From Deinococcus humi (GTDB lineage Bacteria; Deinococcota; Deinococci; Deinococcales; Deinococcaceae): 64,000 nt of DNA. The first letter of the stretch is position 1, and every line of letters begins with the position of its first letter. Location: the NCBI RefSeq assembly GCF_014201875.1, contig NZ_JACHFL010000011.1, positions 62,001-126,000 on the forward strand, written 5' to 3'. Below are positions 17,462 to 26,944 of the stretch, piece by piece. The translations under genes and the position numbers were made by a program. The notes under the pieces were generated by a model. It was given only the letters and a program-made list of their open reading frames with translations. It did not search any database and was not told where the DNA came from.

Positions 17462-18472
17462 ATGCGAGGTAAGGGAATCACTTACGACACCGGCTTCTTC
17501 AACGGCATCACCAGCACCCATGAACCCTTCGATCCCGACGCAGTGCGCCGGGACCTCCAGGCGATCCGTGATGACCTGCACTGCACGGCCGTCCGGGTGA
17601 CGGGCGGCGACCCGGAGCGCCTTGAACTCGCCGCACGCCACGCTGCTGAGCTGGGTCTTGAGATCTGGTTCTCACCCTTCACCTATGAACTGAGCCAGGA
17701 AGCGCTGCTTGCCCTGCTCCTGGATTGTGCCGACCGTGCCGAACGGCTGCGTCAGCAGGGGGCCTGCATCGTGCTGGTAACCGGCGCCGAACTGAGTCTG
17801 TTTACCCACGGCTTCCTCCCCGGCGATACAGCCGAGATCCGATTGAACGGCCTGTTTCAGAGGGACCCAGCGGTTCTGGCTGGCCTGGCCGAACTGCCGG
17901 CCCGGATCAACACTTTCCTGCACCGTGCCGCCGAGGCTCTGCGCGCACGGTTTGCCGGACCCCTGACATACGCCTCTATTCACTTCGAGGGCGTCGACTG
18001 GGCGCCCTTTGATTTCCTCGCTCTGGATCTCTACCGCACGAAGGAGACTGCGCCACACCTCCGCTCCGGCCTTCAGTCCCTGATGGCGTGGGGCAAACCC
18101 CTGGCGATCACAGAGTTCGGGTGCGCCACCTATCACGGGGCAGCGGACCGGGGAGCGGTGGATATCGTGGAGTACGAAGGTGGATACCCTGTCGCCCTGA
18201 AAGGAGAGTACGAGCGCGACGAGGCAGAACAGGCGAGGTGCATCGCGGAACTCGTCGCCCTCTTCAAAGAGGAGGGTGTGGACAGTGCCTTCGTGTGTAC
18301 CTTTGCGTGCTTCTACCTCCCACACCGGGAAGACGGCGAGTCGGATCTGGATCTGGGAAGTTTTGGGATCGTGAAAGTCCACCCTGGTGGGCCTGATCAA
18401 GCAGGGGCACCGAGATGGACACCCAAGAGGAGTTTCGACGCCCTAGCCATTGCTTATCAGGAAGGCCGTTGA
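17462..18472 (+). CDS. TIM-barrel glycosidase-like protein (annotated elsewhere as abortive infection protein)
   Basis: 336 residues beginning MRGKGITYDTGFFNG at ATG 17462 (GGGAGGG seven bases upstream). Strand-helix repeats suggest a TIM barrel: ELGLEIWFSPFTY, ACIVLVTGAELSLF, LTYASIHFEGVDW, FDFLALDLYR and KPLAITEFGC, with Glu residues at the ends of strands 4 and 7 (TGAE and ITEFG) as in clan-A glycoside hydrolases. Similar proteins, to my knowledge, are widespread in actinobacteria and often carry the name abortive infection protein without proof. No signal peptide is seen, so it acts in the cytoplasm. Expression is probably controlled by the divergent TetR. Confidence 0.65.
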   Translation: MRGKGITYDTGFFNGITSTHEPFDPDAVRRDLQAIRDDLHCTAVRVTGGDPERLELAARHAAELGLEIWFSPFTYELSQEALLALLLDCADRAERLRQQGACIVLVTGAELSLFTHGFLPGDTAEIRLNGLFQRDPAVLAGLAELPARINTFLHRAAEALRARFAGPLTYASIHFEGVDWAPFDFLALDLYRTKETAPHLRSGLQSLMAWGKPLAITEFGCATYHGAADRGAVDIVEYEGGYPVALKGEYERDEAEQARCIAELVALFKEEGVDSAFVCTFACFYLPHREDGESDLDLGSFGIVKVHPGGPDQAGAPRWTPKRSFDALAIAYQEGR

Positions 18473-18886
18473 GGTTCACGAGGATTCAATGTGGTGATCT
18501 CATCGATGCCGTCAACTGAATCTCATGCAGTAGAAATCGACTCTGGGGTGGTCTGAGGGTGAGACCGCACGTTGCAAGGACCAGCGGGCCTTCAAGGAAC
18601 GCATTCTTCAAGTTAAGTGTGCGAGGACCGAACAGATTGATCTTCGGTCGTCGCTCAACGTATTTCCCTGAATGTCTACTGTGATCTACGATGAATTTGT
18701 CAGCTCTAAATGGCCCGACAGACTCACGTCTAAGAATTGGAAAGTAAAGGATAGTTCACCAACGTTCGAGAGTCCGCATCGAAGCTGATTTTTATCTTAG
18801 GGTGCCGGTAAACAGAATGCCGATCACTTCTGTTTTGTGTGTTGCTGTCGGCAAAAACAACCATTGATCCGCTTAAGGTCACACCA
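18473..18886. other. Intergenic region with no supported gene
   Basis: About 410 bases, less GC-rich than the surroundings, between two convergent genes. No frame, ribosome site or strong hairpin was found except the palindrome that follows. It could be part of a partition or replication region. Confidence 0.4.
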
Positions 18887-18904
18887 CTTCGTTCCGGAAC
18901 GAAG
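18887..18904. promoter_or_regulatory. 18-bp perfect palindrome next to parB (candidate parS)
   Basis: CTTCGTTCCGGAACGAAG is a perfect palindrome without a loop, four bases beyond the parB stop codon. There is no T-run on either side, which speaks against a terminator. ParB proteins of the HTH type bind 14-16 bp palindromes near parAB, so this is a fair candidate for the centromere; it differs from the classic TGTTTCACGTGAAACA. Confidence 0.5.
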
Positions 18905-18908
18905 AAGC

Positions 18909-19796
18909 TCAGTCGTCCCCCTCATCCCGCATGAAGCTCGGCATTTTCGCCAGCCAGCGTTCCATCTCTTTGCTCTGCTCGGCGCTTAGGCGGGTCATGA
19001 AACGGCGGCTTGACAGGCGACGGACAACTGTGGCGGCCGCCGTCAGCTTGCTGCGATCCGGCGCGGCCAGCGCCTGCCGCTGCACCTCGGCCCGGAGTTC
19101 GGCACGCGAGGCTCCCTGCTGAGCCAGGGCCAGCAGCTGTGTGCGCAGCCGTTCATCGGCCCCAGCAACCACAGCAGCCACCGATAGGGGCAGGCCGCCG
19201 CGCAGGGCGTCCACCACCTCGGGCGGCCAGTTCAGGATCCGAACCTTGTTCTTGGCGAACGATTCCCAGGTTTCCCCCAGGGAAGAGAAGACCTCGGTCA
19301 GCCGGACGTGGTCCTCGGTAGGCTCAGCCGTCAGCAGCTGCATCAGGCGCCCCCGCGCCGCCTCCGCGTCCACTCCCAGGGCCAGGGCAACGAGGGCCAG
19401 CTTGCCGTCCACCTCATCGATCACGTTGAGGTCCTCGCGCTGCAGATTCTCTAGCAAGCTCGCGGCCAGGGCCTGTCGATCGTCGAGGTCTCGCACCAGC
19501 ACTGGCACTTCGGTCAGCCCGGCCAGCTGCGCAGCCCGCCAGCGGCGCTCCCCGGCCACGATCTCGTGCCCGCCGTTCACTGGACGCACCAGCAGCGGCT
19601 GCAGGATGCCCTCGGCGCGGATGCTGGCGGCCAGCGCTTGGAGTGCTGGGTCATCGAACGTGCGCCGGGGTTGGAACGCACCGGGACGCAGGGCGGCAAC
19701 TGGCAGCGTTACGGTTGACGCCGCCGGCTTCATCATCTCCGCGGAGCGGCCCAGCAGATCGCCCAAATCGCGGGCGGGACGCTTTGAGCGTGTCAC
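18909..19796 (-). CDS. parB: ParB-family partition protein
   Basis: 295 residues. The N-terminal CTPase/ParB domain shows [41 protein letters not shown] and [13 protein letters not shown] (GERRWRA is the family's nucleotide-binding hallmark). A central helix-turn-helix region follows ([19 protein letters not shown]), then a C-terminal part that should dimerise. Together with ParA it segregates the replicon by loading at a centromere. It overlaps parA by four bases (ATGA), forming a parAB operon read on the minus strand. Confidence 0.92.
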   Translation of the reverse strand: MTRSKRPARDLGDLLGRSAEMMKPAASTVTLPVAALRPGAFQPRRTFDDPALQALAASIRAEGILQPLLVRPVNGGHEIVAGERRWRAAQLAGLTEVPVLVRDLDDRQALAASLLENLQREDLNVIDEVDGKLALVALALGVDAEAARGRLMQLLTAEPTEDHVRLTEVFSSLGETWESFAKNKVRILNWPPEVVDALRGGLPLSVAAVVAGADERLRTQLLALAQQGASRAELRAEVQRQALAAPDRSKLTAAATVVRRLSSRRFMTRLSAEQSKEMERWLAKMPSFMRDEGDD

Positions 19797-20548
19797 GCGC
19801 TCACCTCCAGAAGATCCAACACCCGGCGCGTCAGCCGTTGCACGTCCTGTTGCTGGACCGAGTTTGGGGCGTACACGCCCACCGGCTGCCCGGCGGTGGT
19901 GCTGTCCATCCAGATCGCGCCGCGGAAGGGGATGGGGTCAGCTAGACCCGGCAGGCTGCTCTGGAGGGCCGACAGCACCTCCCGGTCATGCAGGCGTCGG
20001 CCATCGTACATGGTTGGCACGTACAGACCTACCCGCAGCTCAGGTCGCAGCCGTCGGTACATTTCCAGGGCGCGCTCCAGACCGGGCAGGGCGTCCAGGC
20101 CCTTCTGACTGGTGAGGACTGGGACCACGATCATGTCGGACGCCAGAGCCCCAAGCGCGGCCAGCTGGCCCAGGCTGGGCGGACTATCGATCAACACCAC
20201 GTCGTACTGGTTGGTTACAGCAAACAGGGCGGCGCGCAGGGTCATCACTGCGCCGATCTGGCCGCTGATCTGCGCCTCTGCCAGCGACAGGTTGATGTGC
20301 GAGGGAATCAGGTGCAGGCCATGGGCCTCGCGCGGTGTGGGCAATGGCTGACCATCTACCGCCACGGGCAGGACCGTCTCGTCCTCCATCACATCGGTCA
20401 CCCCCAGCCACTTCGTGAGGCTGGCCTGGGGGTCCAGATCGATCAGCAGGACGCGCTGGCCAGCTTGTGCGAGCTCAAAGCCGACGTCGCGGACGATGCT
20501 GGTCTTGCCCGCGCCGCCTGCGTGATTGAATACGGTGAGCGTTTTCAT
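19793..20548 (-). CDS. parA: ParA-family partition ATPase
   Basis: 251 residues with deviant Walker [16 protein letters not shown] at residues about 10-24 (HAGGAGKT; the first Lys of KGGxGKT is here Ala-preceded His), Walker A' [17 protein letters not shown] and Walker [13 protein letters not shown]. No N-terminal HTH, so this is a short, type Ib/chromosomal-style ParA. It moves the replicon together with ParB and binds DNA non-specifically when ATP-bound. It is the first gene of the parAB operon; a terminator for the upstream gene lies just before it. Confidence 0.92.
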   Translation of the reverse strand: MKTLTVFNHAGGAGKTSIVRDVGFELAQAGQRVLLIDLDPQASLTKWLGVTDVMEDETVLPVAVDGQPLPTPREAHGLHLIPSHINLSLAEAQISGQIGAVMTLRAALFAVTNQYDVVLIDSPPSLGQLAALGALASDMIVVPVLTSQKGLDALPGLERALEMYRRLRPELRVGLYVPTMYDGRRLHDREVLSALQSSLPGLADPIPFRGAIWMDSTTAGQPVGVYAPNSVQQQDVQRLTRRVLDLLEVSA

Positions 20549-20571
20549 TAGATGTCAGCGTATAACACGTC

Positions 20572-20595
20572 AAAACCCCGACGCACACGCCGGGG
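20572..20595 (-). terminator. Rho-independent terminator (minus strand)
   Basis: On the minus strand CCCCGGCG, loop TGTG, CGTCGGGG, then TTTTG: a stem with a G-T or mismatch pair and short T-run. It follows the exonuclease-like gene (ending 20780) and insulates parA, whose start is 24 bases further on. Confidence 0.7.
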
Positions 20596-20779
20596 CAGGG
20601 GAGAGGGGCGCATTTAGACCCAGCTGAGGAAATATCGGTGCATTAGGGCAGATGTCCTCAACTCTCAGGCAGTATGAGGGGCGGAGGATGTGGGCCGGTT
20701 GGTTTTTAACCATGCTGGGATTCAACGCGCCGTCCCGGGCACGGAAACCTGGGGTCTGTGCCCGTCTCGGCCGGGACCG

Positions 20780-21939
20780 TCACCAGCTCGGGTGCTCCTC
20801 AGGGGTCCAGCCCACGTTTTCGGTAGTGATGGCCATGCCTTCCGGCAGTGTGGTGGGGGGGTTTGGCGGCATGCTGCTCAGCTTGGACACCAGCCGTGCC
20901 AAGGCCTGCGCGCCACCCAGGGCGCGGTGGGTGTCGGCTTCTGGGGCCACGCCCTGCTCGAAGCAGGCATTCCGCAACGAGGTCCAGCGCCACTCCCCGC
21001 GACGATCGCTCCAGGCCCAGCCGATCGAGGCGTACGCCGTCATCGCGCACAGCCAGTACTGCCGGTCCGACAGGGCGTTGTACATGCCATGGGCTGCGTT
21101 GCTGGTAGCGCAGGCCCGCCGGTCAAACTCGGCGTTGTACGCCAGGCAGAGCCGACCTTGCAGGACCGGCTTGAGGAGCTCCATGACTTCCGGCCACGCC
21201 GGCGCGTCCCTGAGGTCCGCGTCGGTCAGGCCGTGGATCCGGTGCGCGCCCGGCTCGATGGGCACCGTGGCCCGGACGAGGGTGTCCACGAGCGGCGTGC
21301 CGTCCAGCGTGACCACTGCGATCTCGACCACCTGCCCGGTGAGGCCAGTGGTCTGGGTGCCGACGATCAGCAGCCGTGGATCGTCGGCCCAATGCCTGAA
21401 GCGCTTCACCGCTTTGCGCCACTCCTGCTGCGCGTCTGCCAGGGTGTCGGCTTCCAGGCTGGCGAGTTCCTCGCTGAACATCGTCTCCAGATCCTGTCGG
21501 TGCTGTTCACGCTGGGCTTTTCGGGTCTTTCTGGCCTGTTCATTGGCTTTCCAGTCTATCGGGGTGGTGGCCGCCACGGCGTACAGGTTGCAGTGCTCCC
21601 AGCCCTTGCGGGTCCGGTACTCGTACCGAGTCAACGGGTCTCCTGTCGAGGCTAACCCCAGCTTCTTCAAATCGGTCTTACGGTTCAGGCCTTCCGGGAT
21701 CTCGCGGTGAACAGGAAGAATCACCTTCGCCCCGATTCTCCCCGGACGATAGGTGTGGCGTCGGCACGGGCGTACAGGGCGGAGGTTGACTCTCGGTCCT
21801 GTTGCTTGCATTTAAAGAGCGCGGCGGGCAGTTGGTTCTGAGCCGGACGCAGGCCCTCGGCTTCCAACTGGGCCATGGTGGCAAACTGCGGCGGATACGT
21901 GTTGAGGAATGTGGGGGTGCGGCGACGAACGCGCGGCAT
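20780..21939 (-). pseudogene. DnaQ-like 3'-5' exonuclease homologue, frameshifted, catalytic residues lost
   Basis: The natural start is ATG 21939 (MPRVRRRTPTFLNTYPP), preceded by a perfect ribosome site AGGAGGTGATC. That frame ends at 21721, while the rest of the protein continues in another frame from about 21740 (KVILPVHREIPEGLNRKTD) to 20780, so one frameshift divides it. The C-terminal half is a DEDDh exonuclease domain: LLIVGTQTTGLTGQVVEIAVV, IHGLTDADLRDAPAW, LCLAYNAEFDRRA, DTHRALGGAQALARL. The first motif normally reads D-x-E-T-T-G but here is G-T-Q-T-T-G, and the last Asp is Gly, so three of the five catalytic residues are missing; only Exo II Asp and the His remain. Either a dead enzyme or a nucleic-acid-binding relic. 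Confidence 0.75.
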
Positions 21940-22052
21940 GCAGATCACCTCCTGGTTCTGTTGGTTCGGGCCAGGAAATCCTAGCCTATGGTTATGACCC
22001 GGCCATGAAGCTTGGGCGACAATCGTAGGGGGAAATCATGTTCCAGTCTCCA

Positions 22053-22856
22053 TGTCCTGGCAATTTAACCTGGGTGGAACCACGAGGGGTCAGACAGGTG
22101 GCTTGCGATTTAAACCACCTGGTGCATGGCTTCCTGCCAGAGACGCACCGCAGCGCCTTGGTTCCTTCTTCTAGCGGTGGCAGGGACGGTGGTTCGGGTG
22201 TGGCGGTGGAGGTTCGAGACTCAAGCGTGCAGGGCGAGGAATTCCTGAGTTCGCCGTCTTCGTTTGAAGCCGAGCTGACTGCGCTCCCGCTGCCGTGCCC
22301 TGCGATGTGACCCTTTCACGAGGTTATGGCAGCGGGCGGCGGAGATGATCTGGATGTGCTCTACATGGTGGAGCACGGGAAGCTCGCGCAGTGCCGCCCC
22401 AGAGCTCCACAGCTTATCGGTGTGAATGACCTGTGGCACGTCGTATTCCCTCAACAGGTGCCTGAAGAAGGACTTGGCTGCCTTGGTGTCGCGGTGTTCC
22501 TGAAGGAGGCTGTCCAACACATCCCAATGTTCGTTGATCGCCTGCTTCAACCAATCCTTGAGCCCGCCAACTTTGACGCAGACCTCGTCCAGATACCACC
22601 GGGAACCCCATCGAGGTTCTCGGTGGCGCAGTTCTTCTGTCAGCAGCGGAGTAAACTTGATGTTCCATTGCCGCAGGGTCTCGTGACTGACGTGGATGCC
22701 GCGCTCGTGCAGGAACTCCTGCACGTCACGCTGGCTGAGCAGGAAGCGGTGGTAGAACCGCAGGGCAGAGCTGATGACGCTCAGGGGGAAACGGTGGCGG
22801 TATGGCTTCCGGTCATGCACAGCTCACCAGTCTACCGAGGTTAAGTTGCCAGAACC
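22053..22856 (-). mobile_element. IS6-family insertion sequence, type A, about 804 bp
   Basis: Ends: TGTCCTGGCAATTTAACC (left) and, on the other strand, GGTTCTGGCAACTTAACC (right). It is the same type as the element at 15872-16674 and carries one transposase gene on the minus strand. The right end lies 76 bases downstream of the solute-binding protein gene. No target duplication was seen. Confidence 0.8.
22110..22820 (-). pseudogene. IS6-family transposase with a nonsense mutation
   Basis: From GTG 22820 the frame is open through HRFPLSVISSALRFYHRF, RDVQEFLHERGIHVSHETLRQW, WYLDEVCVKVGGLKDWL, VIHTDKLWSSGAAL to EFLALHA, where TGA (22221-22223) replaces the Arg codon found in the sister copies. 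The frame then continues in register (VSNLHRHTRTTVPATARRRN) to TAA at 22110-22112. The Glu expected after the RCHNL segment is Lys-Gly. So the element is probably immobile unless helped by another transposase. Confidence 0.85.
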
Positions 22857-22932
22857 ACCTCAGGTCACCCCTGCGGGCCAAGTGAAAGCCACACAACCGT
22901 TTCAAGCCATGACAAAGCCAGAGACAAGAAGA

Positions 22933-24411
22933 CTATTTCAGGCTCACGTTCTTGTACCGCAAGATGCCGTCGGGACTGGGCTTGAGCCCGCTCAGGTTTT
23001 TCGTCACACCGTAGAGCAGGTTCTGGTGGTACACCCAGATGTATGGCATGTCGTCAAGCACCTTGCTGAGCGCCACGTTGTAGGTGGCCTTTCTGGCGCT
23101 CATCGCACTTTGCAGCCTCGCCTTGGCAAGCAGGGCATCCACCTCCTTGTTGCTGTAGCGCCCATAGTTGTACGCTCCGCCTGTGCGCACCCAGTCATAG
23201 ATATTGCCGTCAGGATCCACCCGACCGCTCCAGTTCAGCAGCGCCGCATCGAAGTTGTAGGTCGTGGCGCGGCTGCTCAGCGCGCCGCTCTCGAGCAGTT
23301 CGATTTTCACGTTGATGCCGGCCTGGGCCATCATCGCTTGGTACAACTGTGTCAGCAAGGTGGTGATCGTGCCTGTCCCAGCAATCAGGGTAAAGCTGAG
23401 ATTACTCTGCCCAGCTTGCTGCAGCTTCTTTTTGGCTTCGGCAATGTTCGGAGCCGGAACCTTGATGCTGGTGCTGTTGGCAGGCGTTCCAGGCGGAAAC
23501 GGCCCGGCTGACGGTTTGGCGAGATTGCGAAAAACAACGCTGGTCACGGCATTGCGGTCGATCGTTGCTGCCACGGCCTGCCGGACAAGTTTGTTGTTGA
23601 AAGGTGGACGGGTGGTGTTGAGCCAGATGCCCTGAAATCCCAGGGTGGGAATGTTCAGGACCTCGAAGCGGGTGTTGGCCTGGAGTTTATCGACATCCTT
23701 GGCGTCCAGCACGATCACCTGTGCCCCGCCTGACAGCAGATTGGCGTAGCGTACATCTCCATCGGCGAAGGGGCGGAAGACGAGCTTGTCGATTTTGGGT
23801 GTGCCATCCCAGTAGCCGGCGAAGGCATTCAGGGTCACGTTATCCTGGACCACGCGACCAGCGAACTTAAATGGACCGCTGCCCACTGGATTGCGGCCGA
23901 AATCAGCACCTGCCGCTTTGGCCGCCGTTGGAGAAACGATCATACCGGCGCGGTCGGCCAGAATGGAAAGTAACGGTCCGAACGGCGCACTCAGATCGAG
24001 GCGGACGGTGGTGGGATTGACCGCCGTGACACTTTTGATGGCCGCCAGCTCGTTTTTTCTCGAACTGCCGTCGAGCGTCATGTTGCGCTCCAACGAGTAC
24101 TTCACAGCCGCCGCGTCAAGGGGCGTGCCGTCGTGAAACTTGATGCCGCTGCGAAGGGTCAGGGTATACGTCAGGCCGTCAGGGCTGATTTTCCAACTTT
24201 TGGCAACGGAAGGGACAATCTTCAGCGTGTCATCCACGTCAACCAGGCGGTCAAAGACCTGATACAGCACCTGTCGTTCTATCGCCGCGGCCGACAGGGC
24301 CGGATCGAGCTTGACCACATCGGAATCCAGACCCACTGTCAGGGTCTGGCCCACTGCTTGGGTCACAAGACTTGAGATCAGCATGGCAGTCAACAGCTTG
24401 GCGCTTCGCAT
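22933..24411 (-). CDS. Peptide/nickel-type ABC solute-binding protein (orphan)
   Basis: 492 residues from ATG 24411 (AAGGAG nine bases upstream); an earlier in-frame start is unlikely because the signal peptide MRSAKLLTAMLISSLVTQAVG begins here. The mature part is a family 5 extracellular solute-binding protein: DPALSAAAIERQVLYQVFDRLVD, PSVAKSWKISPDGLTYTLTLRSGIKFHDGTPLDAAAVKYSLER (in pieces) and the late VDPDGNIYDWV. These bind oligopeptides, nickel or glutathione outside the membrane for an ABC importer. No permease or ATPase gene lies nearby and an IS6 element follows directly, so partners have been lost or are elsewhere. Confidence 0.85.
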   Translation of the reverse strand: MRSAKLLTAMLISSLVTQAVGQTLTVGLDSDVVKLDPALSAAAIERQVLYQVFDRLVDVDDTLKIVPSVAKSWKISPDGLTYTLTLRSGIKFHDGTPLDAAAVKYSLERNMTLDGSSRKNELAAIKSVTAVNPTTVRLDLSAPFGPLLSILADRAGMIVSPTAAKAAGADFGRNPVGSGPFKFAGRVVQDNVTLNAFAGYWDGTPKIDKLVFRPFADGDVRYANLLSGGAQVIVLDAKDVDKLQANTRFEVLNIPTLGFQGIWLNTTRPPFNNKLVRQAVAATIDRNAVTSVVFRNLAKPSAGPFPPGTPANSTSIKVPAPNIAEAKKKLQQAGQSNLSFTLIAGTGTITTLLTQLYQAMMAQAGINVKIELLESGALSSRATTYNFDAALLNWSGRVDPDGNIYDWVRTGGAYNYGRYSNKEVDALLAKARLQSAMSARKATYNVALSKVLDDMPYIWVYHQNLLYGVTKNLSGLKPSPDGILRYKNVSLK

Positions 24412-24985
24412 GATCTGACTCCTTGAAGAGGTGGGAGCGAAACAGTCAGCGGGCCCCGGCCCTTGATAGGCGAAGCCACTCGGTGAGGTGTTCACAGGCA
24501 AGCCTCGGTGCGGTCAGGCGGGAGACACCTTCTGGGGGAGCATACGCAGCTTACTGTATCGGTCAAGTCTGCGAGGGGAACCTGGTATGTTCCGGATTCG
24601 AGCTCTGCCAGCAGGAACTCCTCTGCCCTACGGCAAAGCAATAGGTTCAGGGCACAGACCGTAGAGTCCATGGCCAGCGGAGGGCGGCCGCAGCCCAAGT
24701 CGTCTTGTCGGTCCCGTGCGCCTGCGCAGAAAATCAGTCTGGACTGTTTTCAGTGCCCAGCGGCGTAGCCACGTGATCTTGGCCAGGGGTTGGCTGGCGT
24801 CGCCCGGTTTGAGAACGCGTTGAATGCGCTTGCGAACGCATCGGCGGCCCGGCGGCCGGCCTCAGTGGTCAGCGCAACCGGTAGCGCGACGCCTGACGAA
24901 CTGGCCGAGACCGGTCCAGGAGATTCCACCGATGCGCCCAGGCTAGGAGAATCCACCACCCGTACCTCGGGTCTGCCCCGGCCAT
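24412..24985. other. Region without a supported gene
   Basis: About 570 bases between the solute-binding protein gene and an IS relic. On the minus strand short stretches look coding (LLLCRRAEEFLLAELESG near 24600-24650; ITWLRRWALKTVQTDF near 24730-24780) but in different frames with stops, probably parts of a dead transposase I cannot classify. Confidence 0.35.
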
Positions 24986-25344
24986 CCTGACCCAGGTGTG
25001 CTGCGTCGGCAGCGCTGGTGCCGCCCTTGACTGCCAACCAGTGTTTGACGCCACCGACGTCCACCTGCCGTAACGTCGACATGTGACCGGAAACCCCTTC
25101 CCTGTTTCCAGCGCCGCAGGCCCTAGGCGAACAGCGCACTGAACTTGAGGCACCAAGTGTGGAGGGATTCGCGGGTAAAGGCAATCCCTCGCTCCAGTCA
25201 GAGTTCCTCGACGTCCCGATAACTCAGTATGAATCGGTGGTACAGCATTGGCGGCGTAGCCGATCACGTTGGGGGAAACGGGTAGCCCGGCAGTTTCTAA
25301 CCGCTCAGCACTGGGGCACCCTACCCCAACAACTTGCCACAACC
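24986..25344 (-). mobile_element. IS6-family element remnant, type C, 5' part only
   Basis: Begins at the terminal repeat (minus strand GGTTGTGGCAAGTTGTTGGG at 25344 downward) and encodes, with stops and frameshifts, the N-terminal pieces FILSYRDVEEL, LERGIAFTRESLHTWCLKFSALFA and VGGVKHWL of an IS6 transposase. The rest is gone. It is distinct from types A and B in its terminal sequence. Confidence 0.6.
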
Positions 25345-25350
25345 AACCCG

Positions 25351-25821
25351 TTAGTCCTGGTCCTCAGCAGCACTGTCGTCCTCCCCCTCGGCCAGACGCC
25401 GGACCACCGCCAGCGTGAACAGGAACAGCAGGGTGGCCCCTGTGGCCAGCACGTACAGGTGCAAGCCACAGGCTACGCCCACACCCGCTGTGGCCAGAAG
25501 GCCCGCCGCGGTGGTCAGCCCCGTGGCCTTCTGGCCCCGATCCGAGAAAATTGCGCCCGCGCCCAGAAAGCTAATGCCACTGACCACTGCGCCGAACAGC
25601 CCGATCATGTCGAAGCGTACGCCATTGTCCCGGTCCCCGAAACTGAGGATCAGGGTTTCGGCCAGCACCACGAACAGGGCCGCGCTCATGCCCACCAGCA
25701 TGTGCGTCCGCAGGCCCGCGCTGCGGTTCACACGCTCCCGTTCCCAGCCAATCGCACCGCTCAGCGCAAAGGCCGCCAGGACACCCTGCATCAGTTTCAG
25801 CTCGGTCCAAAAAGACTCCAT
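25351..25821 (-). CDS. MgtC/SapB-family membrane protein
   Basis: 156 residues from ATG 25821. Family hallmarks: [28 protein letters not shown] (first loop with the conserved E-R-x4[11 protein letters not shown]), [19 protein letters not shown] and [21 protein letters not shown], giving about five transmembrane helices. It lacks the C-terminal cytoplasmic extension of Salmonella MgtC and stops with an acidic tail. MgtC/SapB proteins affect Mg2+ stress and, in pathogens, ATP synthase; the role here is unknown. It is flanked by IS relics on both sides (25344 and 26459), which may have moved this segment. Confidence 0.88.
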   Translation of the reverse strand: MESFWTELKLMQGVLAAFALSGAIGWERERVNRSAGLRTHMLVGMSAALFVVLAETLILSFGDRDNGVRFDMIGLFGAVVSGISFLGAGAIFSDRGQKATGLTTAAGLLATAGVGVACGLHLYVLATGATLLFLFTLAVVRRLAEGEDDSAAEDQD

Positions 25822-26051
25822 GCCAAGTAGTGTAAGCAACCCGGCCAGGACGGATCATCCCGCGCTGGAAGCACTGGATGACTTGCGCATGGCTGGGAGT
25901 GTCTGGCTGAAGCGCTGACCCGAAATCGAATTGACGCCCGAAAAAGTTGAGCTGAAACCCTCAATCGCGAGATACGACATGGGGGAACGATCATGCAGGT
26001 CTCCAGCAGCAGGGGTGCCCTGCCCAACGTTTATGCGGGTAAGGCACTGCC

Positions 26052-26360
26052 ATGCCCTCTCCTTATCTGGAGCCTTTCGCTCCACTGGCGAAGGATCTTC
26101 AGGACATCACCGCAGCGCTCGGCGCCGCCAGCACGGAACGGGAAGTGATCGAGATTGTCCTGACGCCCGCCGTGGAAGCGCTCGGAGCCGTCGCTGGGAT
26201 CGCGTTGCTCGTCGACCGCACCGATCAGCAGCTCAAGATCGCCGGCAGTCAGGGCTACGAGGGTGGCACGCCAACGGTCTGGCAGGAAGGACGTATTGAA
26301 GATCACGTGCTAATCGGGGCCATCCTGCGTATGAAGGAGCCGCTGTACTTCGAGACTTAA
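26052..26360 (+). pseudogene. Truncated GAF-domain sensor protein (N-terminus only)
   Basis: 102 residues from ATG 26052. Helix DLQDITAALGAASTEREVIEIVL then VEALGAVAGIALLVDRTDQQLKIAGSQGYEGG is the first half of a GAF domain as found at the front of many Deinococcus sensor histidine kinases. The frame ends (KEPLYFET) just before an IS terminus at about 26400-26459, so the rest of the domain and any kinase part were probably removed by that element. Confidence 0.65.
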
Positions 26361-26399
26361 CAGAACTCTCTAGCCGATGGTTGCCAAGGGTAACCGGGA

Positions 26400-26459
26400 G
26401 GCGGGGAGCTTCTGACTGTTGGCCACCGCGTCACCCTACCCCAACAACTTGCCACAACC
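26400..26459. mobile_element. Solo end of a type C IS6-like element
   Basis: CACCCTACCCCAACAACTTG continuing CCACAACC matches the terminus of the relic ending at 25344, including weaker similarity over 30 bases inside it. Orientation is the same as at 25344. No transposase remains here; it marks a deletion that joins the GAF gene to the endonuclease relic. Confidence 0.55.
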
Positions 26460-26460
26460 C

Positions 26461-26784
26461 ACTGCGCCAGTTGTGCGACTCACACAGTCATTTAGCTGGA
26501 TGACCACCGATTTCGAGTGGGCACTTGGGCTGGCATGGGCTGCGGAAATATTCGATGGATAAGGCAGCATCTCAATCGGAGATGTGCCGCCTTCTAAGAA
26601 GCATGATCTCAAGAGTCCTTCTGAGAAGCCCACCGATAAAGTAACAATAGGCCACGAAGAAACCGTTCGCCGAATGCTGGAAGTCATTCCCTGCGGCACA
26701 GTTCAAATGCACCAAGGGTATTCAGAACGCGCCAACGCAAGCAGGAGTTGGGTAGCGATGTCTCGAAAGGCCGAAGCTGCATGA
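26461..26784 (+). pseudogene. LAGLIDADG-type homing endonuclease relic
   Basis: In frame with TGA at 26782-26784, the DNA reads FEWALGLAWAAEIFDG, stop (TAA 26560-26562), GSISIGDVPPSKKHDLK, and later HEETVRRMLEVIPCGTVQ and ASRSWVAMSRKAEAA. A-x-IFDG-E-GSISI is the classic first LAGLIDADG helix and strand (WAAGLFDGEGSI in relatives), with the catalytic Glu codon changed to a stop. The second half fits the saddle (loop, helix RRMLEVIPCGTV). Its 5' end is cut by the IS end at 26459. No intron or intein context is seen. Confidence 0.65.
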
Positions 26785-26944
26785 GCTCCGCCCTCCGCAT
26801 GACGCCATGCGCTGCCATAATCTGTTGCTCTCACTGCTGGACCAAAGTCACAAATTTGTTAGAAACTCTACTCTTAAATCATCAGGACTCTGCTCGATCT
26901 CTGATCTGAGCAACTGGCTTCAATATCTACACTGGAGAAAAGTC

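Noticed and set aside
17462..18472. Phage-defence (abortive infection) gene
   Set aside because: That name is carried by similar proteins, but the sequence shows a glycosidase-like barrel and no defence neighbours, so no defence role is claimed.
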